Counted from the first letter of the stretch, positions 46,670-56,253 are shown. The stretch is DNA of 64,000 nucleotides from Clostridium pasteurianum BC1 (GCF_000389635.1 NC_021182.1:248001-312000); one strand, 5' to 3'. Notes: generated by a model from the letters alone, not told the origin. Program-made: numbers and translations.

Positions 46670-46718
46670 AATAAAAAGGCATTTTATACATTAATGCTGC
46701 CATATAGAGGTGATAAAT

Positions 46719-47396
46719 TTGCCAAAAAGGATATACCTTGTAGAAGATGAAATGAGTTTAAATATTTTATTAGAAAAATACCTTCAAAGGGAGGGCTATG
46801 AAGTAACTACTTTTTCAAATGGGGAGTCTGCTCTTGAGAAAATAAAAGATATGCCTGATCTTTGGATTCTTGATATAATGCTGCCAGACATTGATGGGTA
46901 CGATATAATTAAAGCTGTTAAGCAAAATAATAAAAATACACCTGTAATATTTATGTCAGCCAGGAATGAAGAACTTGATAGGGTAGTGGGATTGGAACTG
47001 GGAAGTGACGATTATTTATCAAAACCATTTCTCCCAAGAGAACTTGTTATCAGAACTAATAAGCTTTTAGAGAGAATTTATGGAGAGGAGATAAAGAATA
47101 AAGAAGAATCTTCATTGAATATTAATGGATATAAAATAAGTAAAAGTCAAAGGACAGTATTTTTTGAGGATAATGAAATTCAGCTTACAAATAAAGAATT
47201 TGAACTATTGAATTATCTTATAGATAATAAAAATAATTTATTAGCACGAGAACAAATTTTAATTAGTGTTTGGGGTAATGATTATTTTGGATCTGATAGA
47301 GTGGTAGATGACACTATCAGAAGACTGCGCAAAAAAGTAAGTGAACTTACGATTGAAACTGTATATGGATATGGATATAAGATGGTGATAAGATGA
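46719..47396 (+). CDS. OmpR-family response regulator
   Basis: This 225-residue regulator has an N-terminal receiver domain (YLVEDEMSLN, phosphoacceptor in WILDIMLPD near residue 50, FMSARNE, DDYLSKPF) and a C-terminal winged helix (about 130-225, LTNKEFELLNYLI, VDDTIRRLRKK). TTG 46719 follows AGAGGTG with 6 bases. It overlaps the histidine kinase gene by 4 bases (ATGA), so the two are translated together. The regulated genes are not visible. Confidence 0.93.
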   Translation: MPKRIYLVEDEMSLNILLEKYLQREGYEVTTFSNGESALEKIKDMPDLWILDIMLPDIDGYDIIKAVKQNNKNTPVIFMSARNEELDRVVGLELGSDDYLSKPFLPRELVIRTNKLLERIYGEEIKNKEESSLNINGYKISKSQRTVFFEDNEIQLTNKEFELLNYLIDNKNNLLAREQILISVWGNDYFGSDRVVDDTIRRLRKKVSELTIETVYGYGYKMVIR

Positions 47397-48793
47397 TAAA
47401 ATTAAAAAAAGTAAAATTTAAATCTTTAACCATGAGGATATGGGTTACTTTTACCGCTATAATTTTAATAATAATATTAAGTATTTCAATTATTTACTTG
47501 GTGGTTTTTAGGAGTACTAATGAAAAATACAATCTTCAGTTATTGAAAGCTTCTCATGATACTTTTAAGGAAAATAATTTTAACCAGTTAAAAGGCTTCG
47601 ATGATGTTAGAAATCTTCATGGAAGTAGTCATTTTATTGTAAATATAAATAGCAGCAATATAATCAATATACAGGATTTCAATAAGAGAGGAGGACCACC
47701 AGGTCAGCCCAATATGGGTTTTCCTCCAAATTCTGGTATTACACAGGATGCTTTACAAAAGTGGATGGTTGGTTTTATTGAGAATAACAATATCAGTGAG
47801 AATGAATTTAAGGAATCATATCATGGAAGAAAGTTTCTTTTCATAATCAGCTCTGTAAATAATATTGATGGAACTAATGGAAAATCCTATTTAATATCCT
47901 ATATGCCGGCAATGGAGGATAATACATTATTGTATATGGTTATAGGCATTGGAATCATGTTTATAGTCTTTGGATTTATAGCAGCAAAATTAGTTGCAAG
48001 TCATATTGCAAAACCACTTAAGGTACTTGAGGATTATACCGTAAGAATAGCCCATAAAGATTGGAAAGAACCTATACAGATTAAAAATGAAGATGAAATT
48101 GGAAGACTTGCAAATTCAATGAATCTTATGAGAACAGAATTAAAACGTGCAGATGAAGAAGAAAAGATGTTTTTACAGAGTATTTCTCATGATTTAAAAA
48201 CACCGGTTATGGTAATTATGAGCCATGCAGAGGCCATAATTGACGGTATATATATAGATTCTATAGAAAAAACTGCTGGTATAATAAGAGATGAAGCTGT
48301 AAATCTTGAAAAAAAGATTAAACAATTGTTATATTTAAATACTTTGGATTATGTTCTAGAAAATAATAGCCAGGTTAGCAAAATCAATTTACGTCAACTG
48401 CTTTTATATATAATAAATAGATTTGAAGTGGTCAATAGTAAAATTTATTGGGATCTGGATATGGAAGATTGCTTTATTATGGGAAATTCAGATAAAATTC
48501 AGGTATCTGTTGAAAATATACTTGAAAATTCTCTTAGATATGCAAAGGAAAAAATTTCAGTAATCTTAAAGGAAGAAAATTCTTCTGTAGTGTTAGAAAT
48601 GTATAATGATGGTCCCAATATAGAGGAGAAGCATATAAATCATATTTTCGATAATCATTATAAGGATAAAACGGGAAACTTTGGTCTTGGTTTGGCTATA
48701 TCCAAAAAAATTATAGATTTTTATAATGGAGAGATAGAGGCTGTAAATAGGGATAGAGGAGTAAGTTTTATAATTAAAGCACCTATAGCTTAA
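47393..48793 (+). CDS. Sensor histidine kinase
   Basis: This 466-residue membrane kinase has a transmembrane segment at about 15-38, an extracellular sensing domain of about 140 residues with a proline-rich stretch GGPPGQPNMGFPPNSG, and a second transmembrane segment near 178-200. A HAMP domain (about 200-255), the HisKA motif SISHDLKTP (histidine near 264) and a catalytic ATPase domain (ENSLRYAKEKI, YNDGPNIEEKHI, GNFGLGLAI) follow. It should phosphorylate the preceding response regulator. The signal is unknown. Confidence 0.93.
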   Translation: MIKLKKVKFKSLTMRIWVTFTAIILIIILSISIIYLVVFRSTNEKYNLQLLKASHDTFKENNFNQLKGFDDVRNLHGSSHFIVNINSSNIINIQDFNKRGGPPGQPNMGFPPNSGITQDALQKWMVGFIENNNISENEFKESYHGRKFLFIISSVNNIDGTNGKSYLISYMPAMEDNTLLYMVIGIGIMFIVFGFIAAKLVASHIAKPLKVLEDYTVRIAHKDWKEPIQIKNEDEIGRLANSMNLMRTELKRADEEEKMFLQSISHDLKTPVMVIMSHAEAIIDGIYIDSIEKTAGIIRDEAVNLEKKIKQLLYLNTLDYVLENNSQVSKINLRQLLLYIINRFEVVNSKIYWDLDMEDCFIMGNSDKIQVSVENILENSLRYAKEKISVILKEENSSVVLEMYNDGPNIEEKHINHIFDNHYKDKTGNFGLGLAISKKIIDFYNGEIEAVNRDRGVSFIIKAPIA

Positions 48794-48794
48794 T

Positions 48795-48974
48795 TATCAA
48801 TGAATCTTACTGAGTGGGAGTTTGTTTCTCCCACTCAGTTTAGATGAATTATCTAGGGACGTGCCGCTGTTATCTCCCATTTAAAGAAAAGCAGAGAACC
48901 AAAATCTTCGATTTTGTGTGAATCGCTTTCACAGAGTGCGGTGGGAGTGTTACAGCGGCTAGTCATCAGATAAA
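48795..48974 (-). repeat. Family 1 dispersed repeat, copy D (long)
   Basis: This 180-bp copy is in reverse orientation, beginning 2 bases after the kinase stop. Read on the minus strand it starts TTTATCTGATGACTAG and ends GTAAGATTCATTGATA. It holds the extra internal block GATTTTGGTTCTCTGC that copies A-C lack. The hairpin CTGAGTGGGAG/CTCCCACTCAG (48810-48838) may also stop transcription of the two-component operon. Confidence 0.88.
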
Positions 48975-49241
48975 GTCTTATTAGGGGACAGAGACTTCAG
49001 TAGTTATTTTTAATATTCTTAGAAAGTAAATAAATAAAAATATCAGGTGTATTTTATTCTCCGTGAATGGTAAAATAAAAATAGTTTATGCTATTATAGA
49101 GTTAAAGCTAACAGTGTTTTTACAATGACAAAAATTGATGCTTATTTATAGATTAATTGATTATTTTATAATTGCAGTTTTTACAGATTAATTATTAAAA
49201 AGATAAAGATTATTGTTAGCATAAAGAATATTATTTTAACT
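48975..49241. other. Intergenic stretch between repeats D and f
   Basis: Apart from AT-rich sequence with short stems I find no gene with a ribosome binding site here. It should hold the folate operon promoter, but no convincing -35/-10 pair was seen. Confidence 0.4.
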
Positions 49242-49314
49242 TAGGGCATCTGAAAATAAATAACAAGTAAAAGATGCTAGTATAATTACTTAGTTATTTT
49301 TTGAATATGCCTAA
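49242..49314 (+). repeat. Family 2 palindromic repeat, copy f
   Basis: It runs from TAGGGCATCTGAAAATAAATA to TTATTTTTTGAATATGCCTA. The right end lies 22 bases before the folE start codon, so it forms part of the folE leader. Confidence 0.75.
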
Positions 49315-49336
49315 TATAGAGAATGGAGAAAATACA

Positions 49337-49906
49337 ATGATGGATAAAGATAGAATTGAGAAGGCTGTAAGAGAAATTTTAATAGGAATAGGTGAAGACC
49401 CTGATAGAGAGGGACTTATTGAAACTCCAAAAAGGGTAGCGGAAATGTATGAAGAAATATTTGCAGGACTTCATAAAAATCCATTGGATGATGTTAAAAA
49501 ATTTCATGAAGAGCACGACAATGGTATGATAATAGTTAAGGACATACCAGTATATTCTATGTGTGAACATCATTTATTACCTTTTATAGGAGTAGCACAT
49601 GTTGTATATATACCTGGTGGAAATGAGGTTTTAGGATTAAGTAAATTGGCTAGAATTGTAGATACTGTGGCCAAAAAACCTCAACTTCAGGAAAGATTAT
49701 GCAATGAAATTGCAGATGTTATTTTGGAGGCTGTAAATTCCAAAGGCATTGCAGTGGTGATTGAAGCGGAGCATTTATGTATGACTATGCGCGGAATTAG
49801 AAAACCAGGTTCAAAAACTGTTACCTCAGCTTTAAGAGGCTTAATGAAAACTGATTCTCAAATTAGAATGGAAGCAATTTCGCTTATTAATGGGAGAGGC
49901 TTATAA
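49337..49906 (+). CDS. folE: GTP cyclohydrolase I
   Basis: This 189-residue enzyme makes 7,8-dihydroneopterin triphosphate from GTP, the first step of folate synthesis. The zinc and active-site residues in [13 protein letters not shown], the segment [12 protein letters not shown] and the C-terminal [19 protein letters not shown] are all present. ATG 49337 follows GGAG at 49325-49328. It opens the folate operon: an HD hydrolase, folP and folBK follow with gaps of 22, 25 and 4 bases. Confidence 0.95.
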   Translation: MMDKDRIEKAVREILIGIGEDPDREGLIETPKRVAEMYEEIFAGLHKNPLDDVKKFHEEHDNGMIIVKDIPVYSMCEHHLLPFIGVAHVVYIPGGNEVLGLSKLARIVDTVAKKPQLQERLCNEIADVILEAVNSKGIAVVIEAEHLCMTMRGIRKPGSKTVTSALRGLMKTDSQIRMEAISLINGRGL

Positions 49907-49928
49907 TTGATTTTAAGGAGCAGTTTTT

Positions 49929-50414
49929 ATGGATAAAGTTGATAGGATTAATTTAATATTTCATAATGAAGTTTATAAAAAATATTTAGAGAAAAATAGG
50001 AACTGTGAAAAAGATAGATATTTTTGCCTTCATGATCTTCAGCATTTTTTAGATGTGGCTAGAATTGCTTATATAATATCTCTGGAAAGAGATATAAATA
50101 TTAAAAAGGATATTATTTATGCCGCAGCTTTGCTTCATGATATTGGAAGGTGGCAGCAATATGAACATGATATTCCGCATGATGAGGCAAGCTCTCAATT
50201 AGCTGTAGAGATTTTACAGACATCTGATTTTACAGATGGGGAAATAGATTTAATAACAGGGGCTATAAGGGAGCACAGAGAAAAAGATAAAAATTCAGAA
50301 CTTGGTTTTTTATTATATGCTGGTGATAAGCTTTCTAGAAAATGTTATGATTGTGATGCTTTCAAGCAGTGTAATTGGAGTGAAGATAAGAAAAATCTGG
50401 ATATAATATATTAA
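49929..50414 (+). CDS. HD-domain hydrolase in the folate operon
   Basis: This 161-residue protein shows the HD metal site: HDLQHFLDVARIA early on, AALLHDIGRWQQYEHDIPHDEAS with HD and a further histidine, and AIREHREKDK. HD domains are phosphohydrolases. Its place between folE and folP suggests it could supply the step that removes phosphates from dihydroneopterin triphosphate, which lacks an obvious enzyme here; this is inference. Four cysteines near the end (SRKCYDCDAFKQC) could bind metal. Confidence 0.85.
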   Translation: MDKVDRINLIFHNEVYKKYLEKNRNCEKDRYFCLHDLQHFLDVARIAYIISLERDINIKKDIIYAAALLHDIGRWQQYEHDIPHDEASSQLAVEILQTSDFTDGEIDLITGAIREHREKDKNSELGFLLYAGDKLSRKCYDCDAFKQCNWSEDKKNLDIIY

Positions 50415-50439
50415 AAAGATTATGAAGGAGTAGCAGTAA

Positions 50440-51249
50440 ATGATGAAAATAGGAAATAAAAATTTTGACATAGGTAAAAAAACCTTTGTAATGGGAATTT
50501 TAAACGTAACACCTGATTCTTTCTCCGATGGAGGGAGATTTAATCATATAGAAAATGCTGTAAAACATGCAAAAGAAATGATTGAGGCTGGAGCTGATAT
50601 AATTGATATAGGGGGAGAGTCCACAAGGCCAAATCATATTCCAGTAGATGAAGATGAAGAAATCACAAGAGTTGTTTCTGTAATAGAAGTACTATCAAAG
50701 GAAATAGAGGTTCCAATATCTATTGATACCTATAAGGGAAGAGTTGCAGAGCTTGCTATAAAGGCGGGGGCTAATCTTATAAATGATGTATGGGGATTTA
50801 AAAAAGATCCATATATGCCAGAGGTAGCTGCAAAATATCAGGTGCCTTGCTGCATTATGCATAATAGGGAAAACAAGGTGTATGGTGATTTTATAAGAGA
50901 TGTATTGAAAGACCTAAAAGAATCTATAGATATAGCACTACAAGCTGGAGTAAAGAGTGAAAATATAATAATTGATCCGGGAATAGGCTTTGCAAAAAGC
51001 TATGATCAAAATCTTATGTTAATGAATAATTTAGAAAAATTAAAGGAGCTTAACTATCCTATATTACTTGGTACTTCAAGAAAATCTGTTATAGGGACTG
51101 CTCTTAATTTGCCAGTAGAAGAAAGAGTAGAGGGAACAGTTGCAACTTCTGTAATAGGGATAATGAAAGGCTGTGATTTTGTAAGGGTTCATGATGTTTT
51201 GGAAAACAAAAGAGCCTGTGTTATGGCGGATGCTATAGTTAGGAGATAG
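50440..51249 (+). CDS. folP: Dihydropteroate synthase
   Basis: This 269-residue TIM-barrel enzyme joins dihydropterin pyrophosphate with p-aminobenzoate and is the target of sulfonamides. It has MGILNVTPDSFSDGGRF, DIGGESTRPNH, DPGIGFAKS and TSRKSVIG. The start has two adjacent ATGs behind GAAGGAG. It is in the folate operon and is normal in length. Confidence 0.95.
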   Translation: MMKIGNKNFDIGKKTFVMGILNVTPDSFSDGGRFNHIENAVKHAKEMIEAGADIIDIGGESTRPNHIPVDEDEEITRVVSVIEVLSKEIEVPISIDTYKGRVAELAIKAGANLINDVWGFKKDPYMPEVAAKYQVPCCIMHNRENKVYGDFIRDVLKDLKESIDIALQAGVKSENIIIDPGIGFAKSYDQNLMLMNNLEKLKELNYPILLGTSRKSVIGTALNLPVEERVEGTVATSVIGIMKGCDFVRVHDVLENKRACVMADAIVRR

Positions 51250-51253
51250 TAAA

Positions 51254-52078
51254 TTGGATAAAATATTTATAAAAGACTTTGAGATATTTGCAAATCATGG
51301 AGTATTTAACGAAGAAAAAAATCTAGGGCAAAAATTTATATTATCTATAGAATTTGGTATGGATTTGAGAAAAGCTGGGGTTACTGGTGATTTAAAGGAA
51401 ACCGTAAATTATGGAGAGCTCTGCCTTAAAATAGAAAAAGAATTTACAAAGGAAAAATATGATTTAATTGAAACAGCAGCAGAAAAAATAGCTGAGTTTA
51501 TTCTTTTGGAGTATGAAAGGGTAAAATCAGTAAAGCTATTATTGAAAAAGCCTTGGGCACCCATAGGTAAGCATGTTGAATATGCAGCAGTAGAAATAGA
51601 AAGGGCCTGGCATACAGTATACGTAGGTATGGGATCCAATATGGGTGATAAGGAAGAAAACCTTAAAGCTGCTATCAAATTAATAGAGGATAGTTCAAAA
51701 AGCAAAGTGACGAAAATTTCAAAGTTTTATATTACTAAACCTGTAGGATATTTAGATCAGGATGATTTTTTAAATTGTGCTATAGAAGTGAAAACTATCT
51801 TATCTCCAGAAGAGTTTATGACAGCTTTGCTTAATTTTGAAAAAATCTTAAAAAGAGAGAGGATAATACATTGGGGACCTAGAACCATAGATTTAGATAT
51901 CCTCCTGTATGATAATTTAGTTACTTCAGAAGAGGATTACATAATACCACATCCGAGAATGCCAGAAAGGCTATTTGTCATAGAACCTTTATGTGATATA
52001 GCTCCATATTTAGTTCATCCTATTTTAAATAAAAGGATAATTGATATAAAGGCTGAACTTTCTAAAACAAGACTTTAA
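51254..52078 (+). CDS. folBK: Bifunctional dihydroneopterin aldolase / HPPK
   Basis: This 274-residue protein fuses two folate enzymes. Residues 1-118 are dihydroneopterin aldolase (FEIFANHGVFNEEKNLGQKF, KETVNYGEL, LIETAAEKIAE, KKPWAP). Residues 120-274 are 6-hydroxymethyl-dihydropterin pyrophosphokinase (VGMGSNMGDKEENLKAAI, FYITKPVGYLDQDDFLNCA, WGPRTIDLDILLYD, IPHPRMPERLFVIEPL). Together they convert dihydroneopterin into the pterin substrate of FolP. The start is TTG 51254 behind TAGGAG. The fusion is common in clostridia. Confidence 0.95.
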   Translation: MDKIFIKDFEIFANHGVFNEEKNLGQKFILSIEFGMDLRKAGVTGDLKETVNYGELCLKIEKEFTKEKYDLIETAAEKIAEFILLEYERVKSVKLLLKKPWAPIGKHVEYAAVEIERAWHTVYVGMGSNMGDKEENLKAAIKLIEDSSKSKVTKISKFYITKPVGYLDQDDFLNCAIEVKTILSPEEFMTALLNFEKILKRERIIHWGPRTIDLDILLYDNLVTSEEDYIIPHPRMPERLFVIEPLCDIAPYLVHPILNKRIIDIKAELSKTRL

Positions 52079-52202
52079 TAGTGGGCTCTCAAATATTTAC
52101 ATTTATTTCAAAAGCAATTCAGCAAATTTTTCATAAGGCTTAATTTTTTTATAGAAATAGAGTTTAACACTAGAAAATGAATTTTGAGGTTAAGCTCTAT
52201 TT

Positions 52203-52364
52203 TAGGAGCATTCAGATAAATAACTAGTCAGTATGCTAGTCTATTTTGAATGCTACTGCGTCAACAGAACCCTCAGATAGCTCACTATCTGAGGAACCTA
52301 TTTCCTTGTATCATTCAAAATATACGTCGCATCTTTGACTTACTATTTATTTTCATATGCCTTG
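52203..52364 (-). repeat. Family 2 palindromic repeat, copy g (long form)
   Basis: At about 162 bp this is the longest copy. It begins GGAGCATTCAGATAAATAAC and ends TATTTATTTTCATATGCC. The middle, absent from the other copies, holds a perfect hairpin CCTCAGATAG/CTATCTGAGG (52271-52294). The short copies look like internal deletions of a form like this one. Confidence 0.85.
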
Positions 52365-52414
52365 TATGAAATATTAAAAACACTTCATAAAAATCATTAT
52401 GTATAATTCATTAT

Positions 52415-53638
52415 TTAATTTTCAAGAGATTTTATATCAGCTTGTGCCGTGCCGTTATTAAGCTTATCCTGAATAGTTGCATTTTTAGTTTCCAGCAATG
52501 AAGATGGAATTATTTTTGAGGAAATAAAGGCTATTATAGGTACTGTAAAGATTATAGCAAAACTGCCTGTTAGACCCTGGATAATTTCTATACTTACCAT
52601 GTCCATATTCATTAATTGTGTAAAGGAAACATTATAAGAGTATATAACCATTATCATGTTTAATGAAGAACCTACAAAGGCCAAAATAAGAGTATTTGCC
52701 ATAGTTCCCATCATATCTTTACCAACATTCATACCAGAACGAAATAATTCCTTTGTACTAAGTTTTGGGTTTGATGAGTATATTTCCTGAACAGCAGAGG
52801 CAATAGACATACTCAGGTCTAAAACAGCTCCCAGGGAAGCAATGAGAATACTTGCTAAAAGCAGTCCCTGTACCTGCATACCAGATTTAGTGGAAATCAT
52901 GTTTAGTGTTTCCACATCATTGGAGTTTATTCCACTTAAATGTGCTAAGGCTCCAAAAATAACTGCTATTATGGCAGCAATTATAACCCCAGATATGGTA
53001 CCTAATATAGCAGAAATAGCTTTATTGCTCCAACCGTCTAGTAAAAATAAGGTAATGCAAGTGGTGATAATTACTATTAAAATTGAAGCATATATAGGGG
53101 AGTATCCACTATATATCATTGGAAGGAATAAAAATATAATGCATATGAAAGTAAATACAAGACCCAGAACAGATTTTACTCCCTTTCTTCCACCTATTAT
53201 ACCTAATGCCAAGAAAAAAATAAAAATAAAGGCATATTGAATTGGAGCTCTATAATAGCTATACACTGTAGCATTATAAGTATTTTTATTAACGGAGTTG
53301 ATATTTGCTATGAACTTCATGCCTTTTTTTAAAAATACATTATGAGTATCACTTAAATAATTTGATACATTAGTTATGTCACCCTTATGCTTTCCAGTAA
53401 GTATTTTTGCTTTTATTTCCTGGCTTCCAAAATATAATCCCTTCATAGTTATACTCTTTTGTAGATTATTATTTTGTACATCCAGCACTTCTGCCTTTTC
53501 GTAATTTACGTTTGTTGTGTCTCCATTTGGCTTAAAAACTATTGGATGACTAACATTAAAAAAATACAAAAATATAAAAAAAGCACTTATAGATATTAAA
53601 GAAATTATAATTTTTGAAAGCTTTGAATGGTTATACAT
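52415..53638 (-). CDS. YibE/F family membrane protein
   Basis: This 407-residue protein has a signal-anchor near residues 10-27, an extracytoplasmic domain of about 100 residues (VLDVQNNNLQ to NATVYSYYRAP) and seven or eight membrane segments with ILIASLGAVLDLSMSIASA. That pattern is the YibE/F-like family, of unknown function; a role in export has been suggested for relatives. GGAGG precedes the ATG at 53638 on the minus strand. It has no operon partner. Confidence 0.85.
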   Translation of the reverse strand: MYNHSKLSKIIISLISISAFFIFLYFFNVSHPIVFKPNGDTTNVNYEKAEVLDVQNNNLQKSITMKGLYFGSQEIKAKILTGKHKGDITNVSNYLSDTHNVFLKKGMKFIANINSVNKNTYNATVYSYYRAPIQYAFIFIFFLALGIIGGRKGVKSVLGLVFTFICIIFLFLPMIYSGYSPIYASILIVIITTCITLFLLDGWSNKAISAILGTISGVIIAAIIAVIFGALAHLSGINSNDVETLNMISTKSGMQVQGLLLASILIASLGAVLDLSMSIASAVQEIYSSNPKLSTKELFRSGMNVGKDMMGTMANTLILAFVGSSLNMIMVIYSYNVSFTQLMNMDMVSIEIIQGLTGSFAIIFTVPIIAFISSKIIPSSLLETKNATIQDKLNNGTAQADIKSLEN

Positions 53639-53985
53639 AAATTTCCTCCAAATATATGGTTTCCTAATTTTTTATCTTAAAAAACTCATGAATTATATTT
53701 TGTAATTAAATATTATATTTATCTAAGAGCTATCTATTGAAACATTGCCATTGTATTAAAGAGAAACACGATGAAAACAAAATAAATTTTGCTTTGCCTG
53801 TTTTTATTAAGCAGGAGATAACAAAGATACTTCCATAAATAGTTCACAATTACAAAAAATGATAGATAAAGCTATTATTTAATAATAACTTACTAATATT
53901 ATAAGGCAGTAAAGATACAAAATAGTAAAGTTTGTGTAAAAAATAGGTTAAAAATAGATAATATTAAAATAATTGTTATAACAAT

Positions 53986-54058
53986 TTTACATGAAATTTA
54001 CATAAGTCTAGAAATTTTACATAGGCATAAAGAAAAACCTGGGATTAAATGTTAACAT
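53986..54058 (+). promoter_or_regulatory. Possible Pho-box direct repeats upstream of the phosphoesterase
   Basis: TTTACAT occurs at 53986-53992 and 53997-54003, exactly 11 bases apart, again at 54016-54022, and TTAACAT at 54052-54058. PhoP boxes of Firmicutes are TTAACA-like direct repeats with an 11-base period, so the first pair fits best and the others only partly. The sites precede a phosphoesterase gene. Confidence 0.45.
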
Positions 54059-54185
54059 AAGATTTGTATAAAGCAATTTGGATAAGTTTGGAGATGATAT
54101 ATAAGTATAGATACGAGTGGAAATGGACCCTTTAAGTAAAGACTTAAAGATTATAAAATATTAAAGCAGAGGGGTAGATTAAAGA

Positions 54186-56207
54186 ATGATAGGTCATAAG
54201 AAATTAGCCGCATTAGTTGTAATGCTTACGGTAACACTTTCTGGTTCTTTAGTAACAAGTGGAATTGCAGCTACCAATTCAACAGGAAATAATACATTAA
54301 CAGCTGAAGCTGTTGACAGCACAAGTAATTTTACTGATATATCACTTTCAGTAGGTTCAAATCCTACAGACTTAAATTTAACATGGTATTCACTAAATAG
54401 CAAAGGTACTGCAACAGTTCAGGTTGCATTAAAATCTGATTATAATGGTACAAGCTTTCCGGCTGATAAAGCACGTGTATTCACAGGAACTACTTCATTA
54501 GGAAATAACGGTTTTACTTCCTATAAGGTAAATACTAATGGTTTTGCTGAATCCACTCAATACGTATATCGTTTAGGTGATGGAACAAATTGGAGTCCAG
54601 TGTATAATTACAATACTTATCAAACCAGTCAATATAGCTTCTTCTATATGGGTGATCCACAGATTGGTGCAGGCGGCGATATAGCCAAAGATACTGCTGG
54701 TTGGGTAGATACTATGAATAAAGCTACTAAGCAATTCCCTAGCACTAATTTTATGGTTTCAATTGGTGACCAGATAAACAATGGTGGAGAACTTAATGGA
54801 CAAAGCAACGAATTAGAGTACAGTGGATATTTTGCACCAGACCAGCTTAAGAATATCCCTATTGCAGCAATTGCCGGAAATCATGAAACCTATGGAGCAG
54901 GCCATACAACTCATTTTGATGCTCCAAATATGTCAACACAATATGGTAATTTTGCATCACAGCCTACTTCAGGAGCAGATTATTATTTCACTTATGGTAA
55001 CACATTGTTTATGGCTTTAAATAGTAATGATATGAATGAAGCTGAACATGAGCAATTTATGAAAGATGCCATTGCTAAAAATCCAAATGCAACTTGGAAA
55101 ATAGTACTTATGCATCATTCAATTTATAGTTCTGCAAATCATGAAACAGATGCTGATATCATACAAAGAAGAGGAGATTTACCACCAATTATTGATTCAC
55201 TTGGCATAGATGTAGTCTTAGATGGGCATGATCACGAATATACAAGAACTTATCAAATGAAAGGTGGACAGGCTCAGAAAGTTAATGTAGATGCGGAGGG
55301 AAGAGTTATAGATCCAGCAGGTACTCTTTATATGACAGCTAACTCTGCCAGCGGAAGCAAGTACTATAAATTACAGGATCCAAATAATAATTACTATGAA
55401 GCTAAAAAAGAACAGCTTAATACTCCAACCTTCTCACGTGTTTCTGTAACAAGTGACAGCTTTACAATTACAACTTATAGAGCTGATAATATGACAATAA
55501 CAGATAATTACACAATTGTTAAATCAACAGCACCTCAGCAGGCAGCTGTAAATGTTAATGATCAAATAAACAACTTACCAAATGCAGATTCTATTTCATT
55601 GAACGATGCAGATAAAGTTCAAGCAGCTCGTAATGCTTACAATGCATTAGATGCTAGTCAGCAGAAATTTACAACTAATTTAGATAAATTAACTGCTGAT
55701 GAAAGCAAAATTGCTCAGCTTCAGGCAGCAGCAAAACAACAGGCTGATAAGCAAGCAGCAGATGCTGTTATTGCAGCGATAAATGCAATCCCTGATAATA
55801 TAGTTTTAGATGCAAATAAAAAAGTTTCAGATGCAGATGCTGCATACAATGCACTTACACCTGCACAAAAAGCTTTAGTAACAAATTATAGTAAATTAGA
55901 CTCAGCTAAAAAGGATGTTGCAAAACTTCAACAATCAACTTCAAATGGATCAGCAGCAGGTAATAATTCAGACTCAAATTCTTCAGCAACATCTAATGGA
56001 ACTTCAACAAGTACTACACCAACAACTACCTCAGTAGCAACTACTCTTCCAAAGACTGGACAGTTTGTAGATCAAAATGTTCTTATTGCATTGGGAGTAT
56101 TATTAATTGCTATGGGATCAGCTGTTATGGTAATTTATAAAAAGAAGATAAATTTAAAAGATACCTGTTCAAGATTATTTAATTCTTTTAGACATTTAAG
56201 AGCTTAG
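54186..56207 (+). CDS. Sortase-anchored purple acid phosphatase-like metallophosphoesterase
   Basis: This 673-residue cell-wall protein begins with a signal peptide (about 1-30, ending SGIAA), then a fibronectin-like N-domain of purple acid phosphatases (about 45-145). The metallophosphoesterase domain follows (about 150-400: YMGDPQIG, SIGDQINNGG, AGNHETYG, LMHHSIYS, DGHDHEYTR). After that come two helical repeats of about 60 residues (VNDQINNLPN and AVIAAINAIPDN), a Ser/Thr/Asn-rich linker and a sorting signal, LPKTG with a hydrophobic segment and positive tail. It would hydrolyse phosphomonoesters outside the cell, bound to peptidoglycan. Upstream Pho-like repeats suggest phosphate control. 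Confidence 0.9.
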   Translation: MIGHKKLAALVVMLTVTLSGSLVTSGIAATNSTGNNTLTAEAVDSTSNFTDISLSVGSNPTDLNLTWYSLNSKGTATVQVALKSDYNGTSFPADKARVFTGTTSLGNNGFTSYKVNTNGFAESTQYVYRLGDGTNWSPVYNYNTYQTSQYSFFYMGDPQIGAGGDIAKDTAGWVDTMNKATKQFPSTNFMVSIGDQINNGGELNGQSNELEYSGYFAPDQLKNIPIAAIAGNHETYGAGHTTHFDAPNMSTQYGNFASQPTSGADYYFTYGNTLFMALNSNDMNEAEHEQFMKDAIAKNPNATWKIVLMHHSIYSSANHETDADIIQRRGDLPPIIDSLGIDVVLDGHDHEYTRTYQMKGGQAQKVNVDAEGRVIDPAGTLYMTANSASGSKYYKLQDPNNNYYEAKKEQLNTPTFSRVSVTSDSFTITTYRADNMTITDNYTIVKSTAPQQAAVNVNDQINNLPNADSISLNDADKVQAARNAYNALDASQQKFTTNLDKLTADESKIAQLQAAAKQQADKQAADAVIAAINAIPDNIVLDANKKVSDADAAYNALTPAQKALVTNYSKLDSAKKDVAKLQQSTSNGSAAGNNSDSNSSATSNGTSTSTTPTTTSVATTLPKTGQFVDQNVLIALGVLLIAMGSAVMVIYKKKINLKDTCSRLFNSFRHLRA

Positions 56208-56217
56208 TTAAATAATA

Positions 56218-56253
56218 AATAGCTTCTCACTTTAGTGAGGAGCTATATTTTTT
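56218..56253 (+). terminator. Terminator after the phosphoesterase
   Basis: ATAGCTTCTCAC and GTGAGGAGCTAT pair around a 4-base loop, followed by ATTTTTTTG. A strong rho-independent terminator. Confidence 0.85.
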
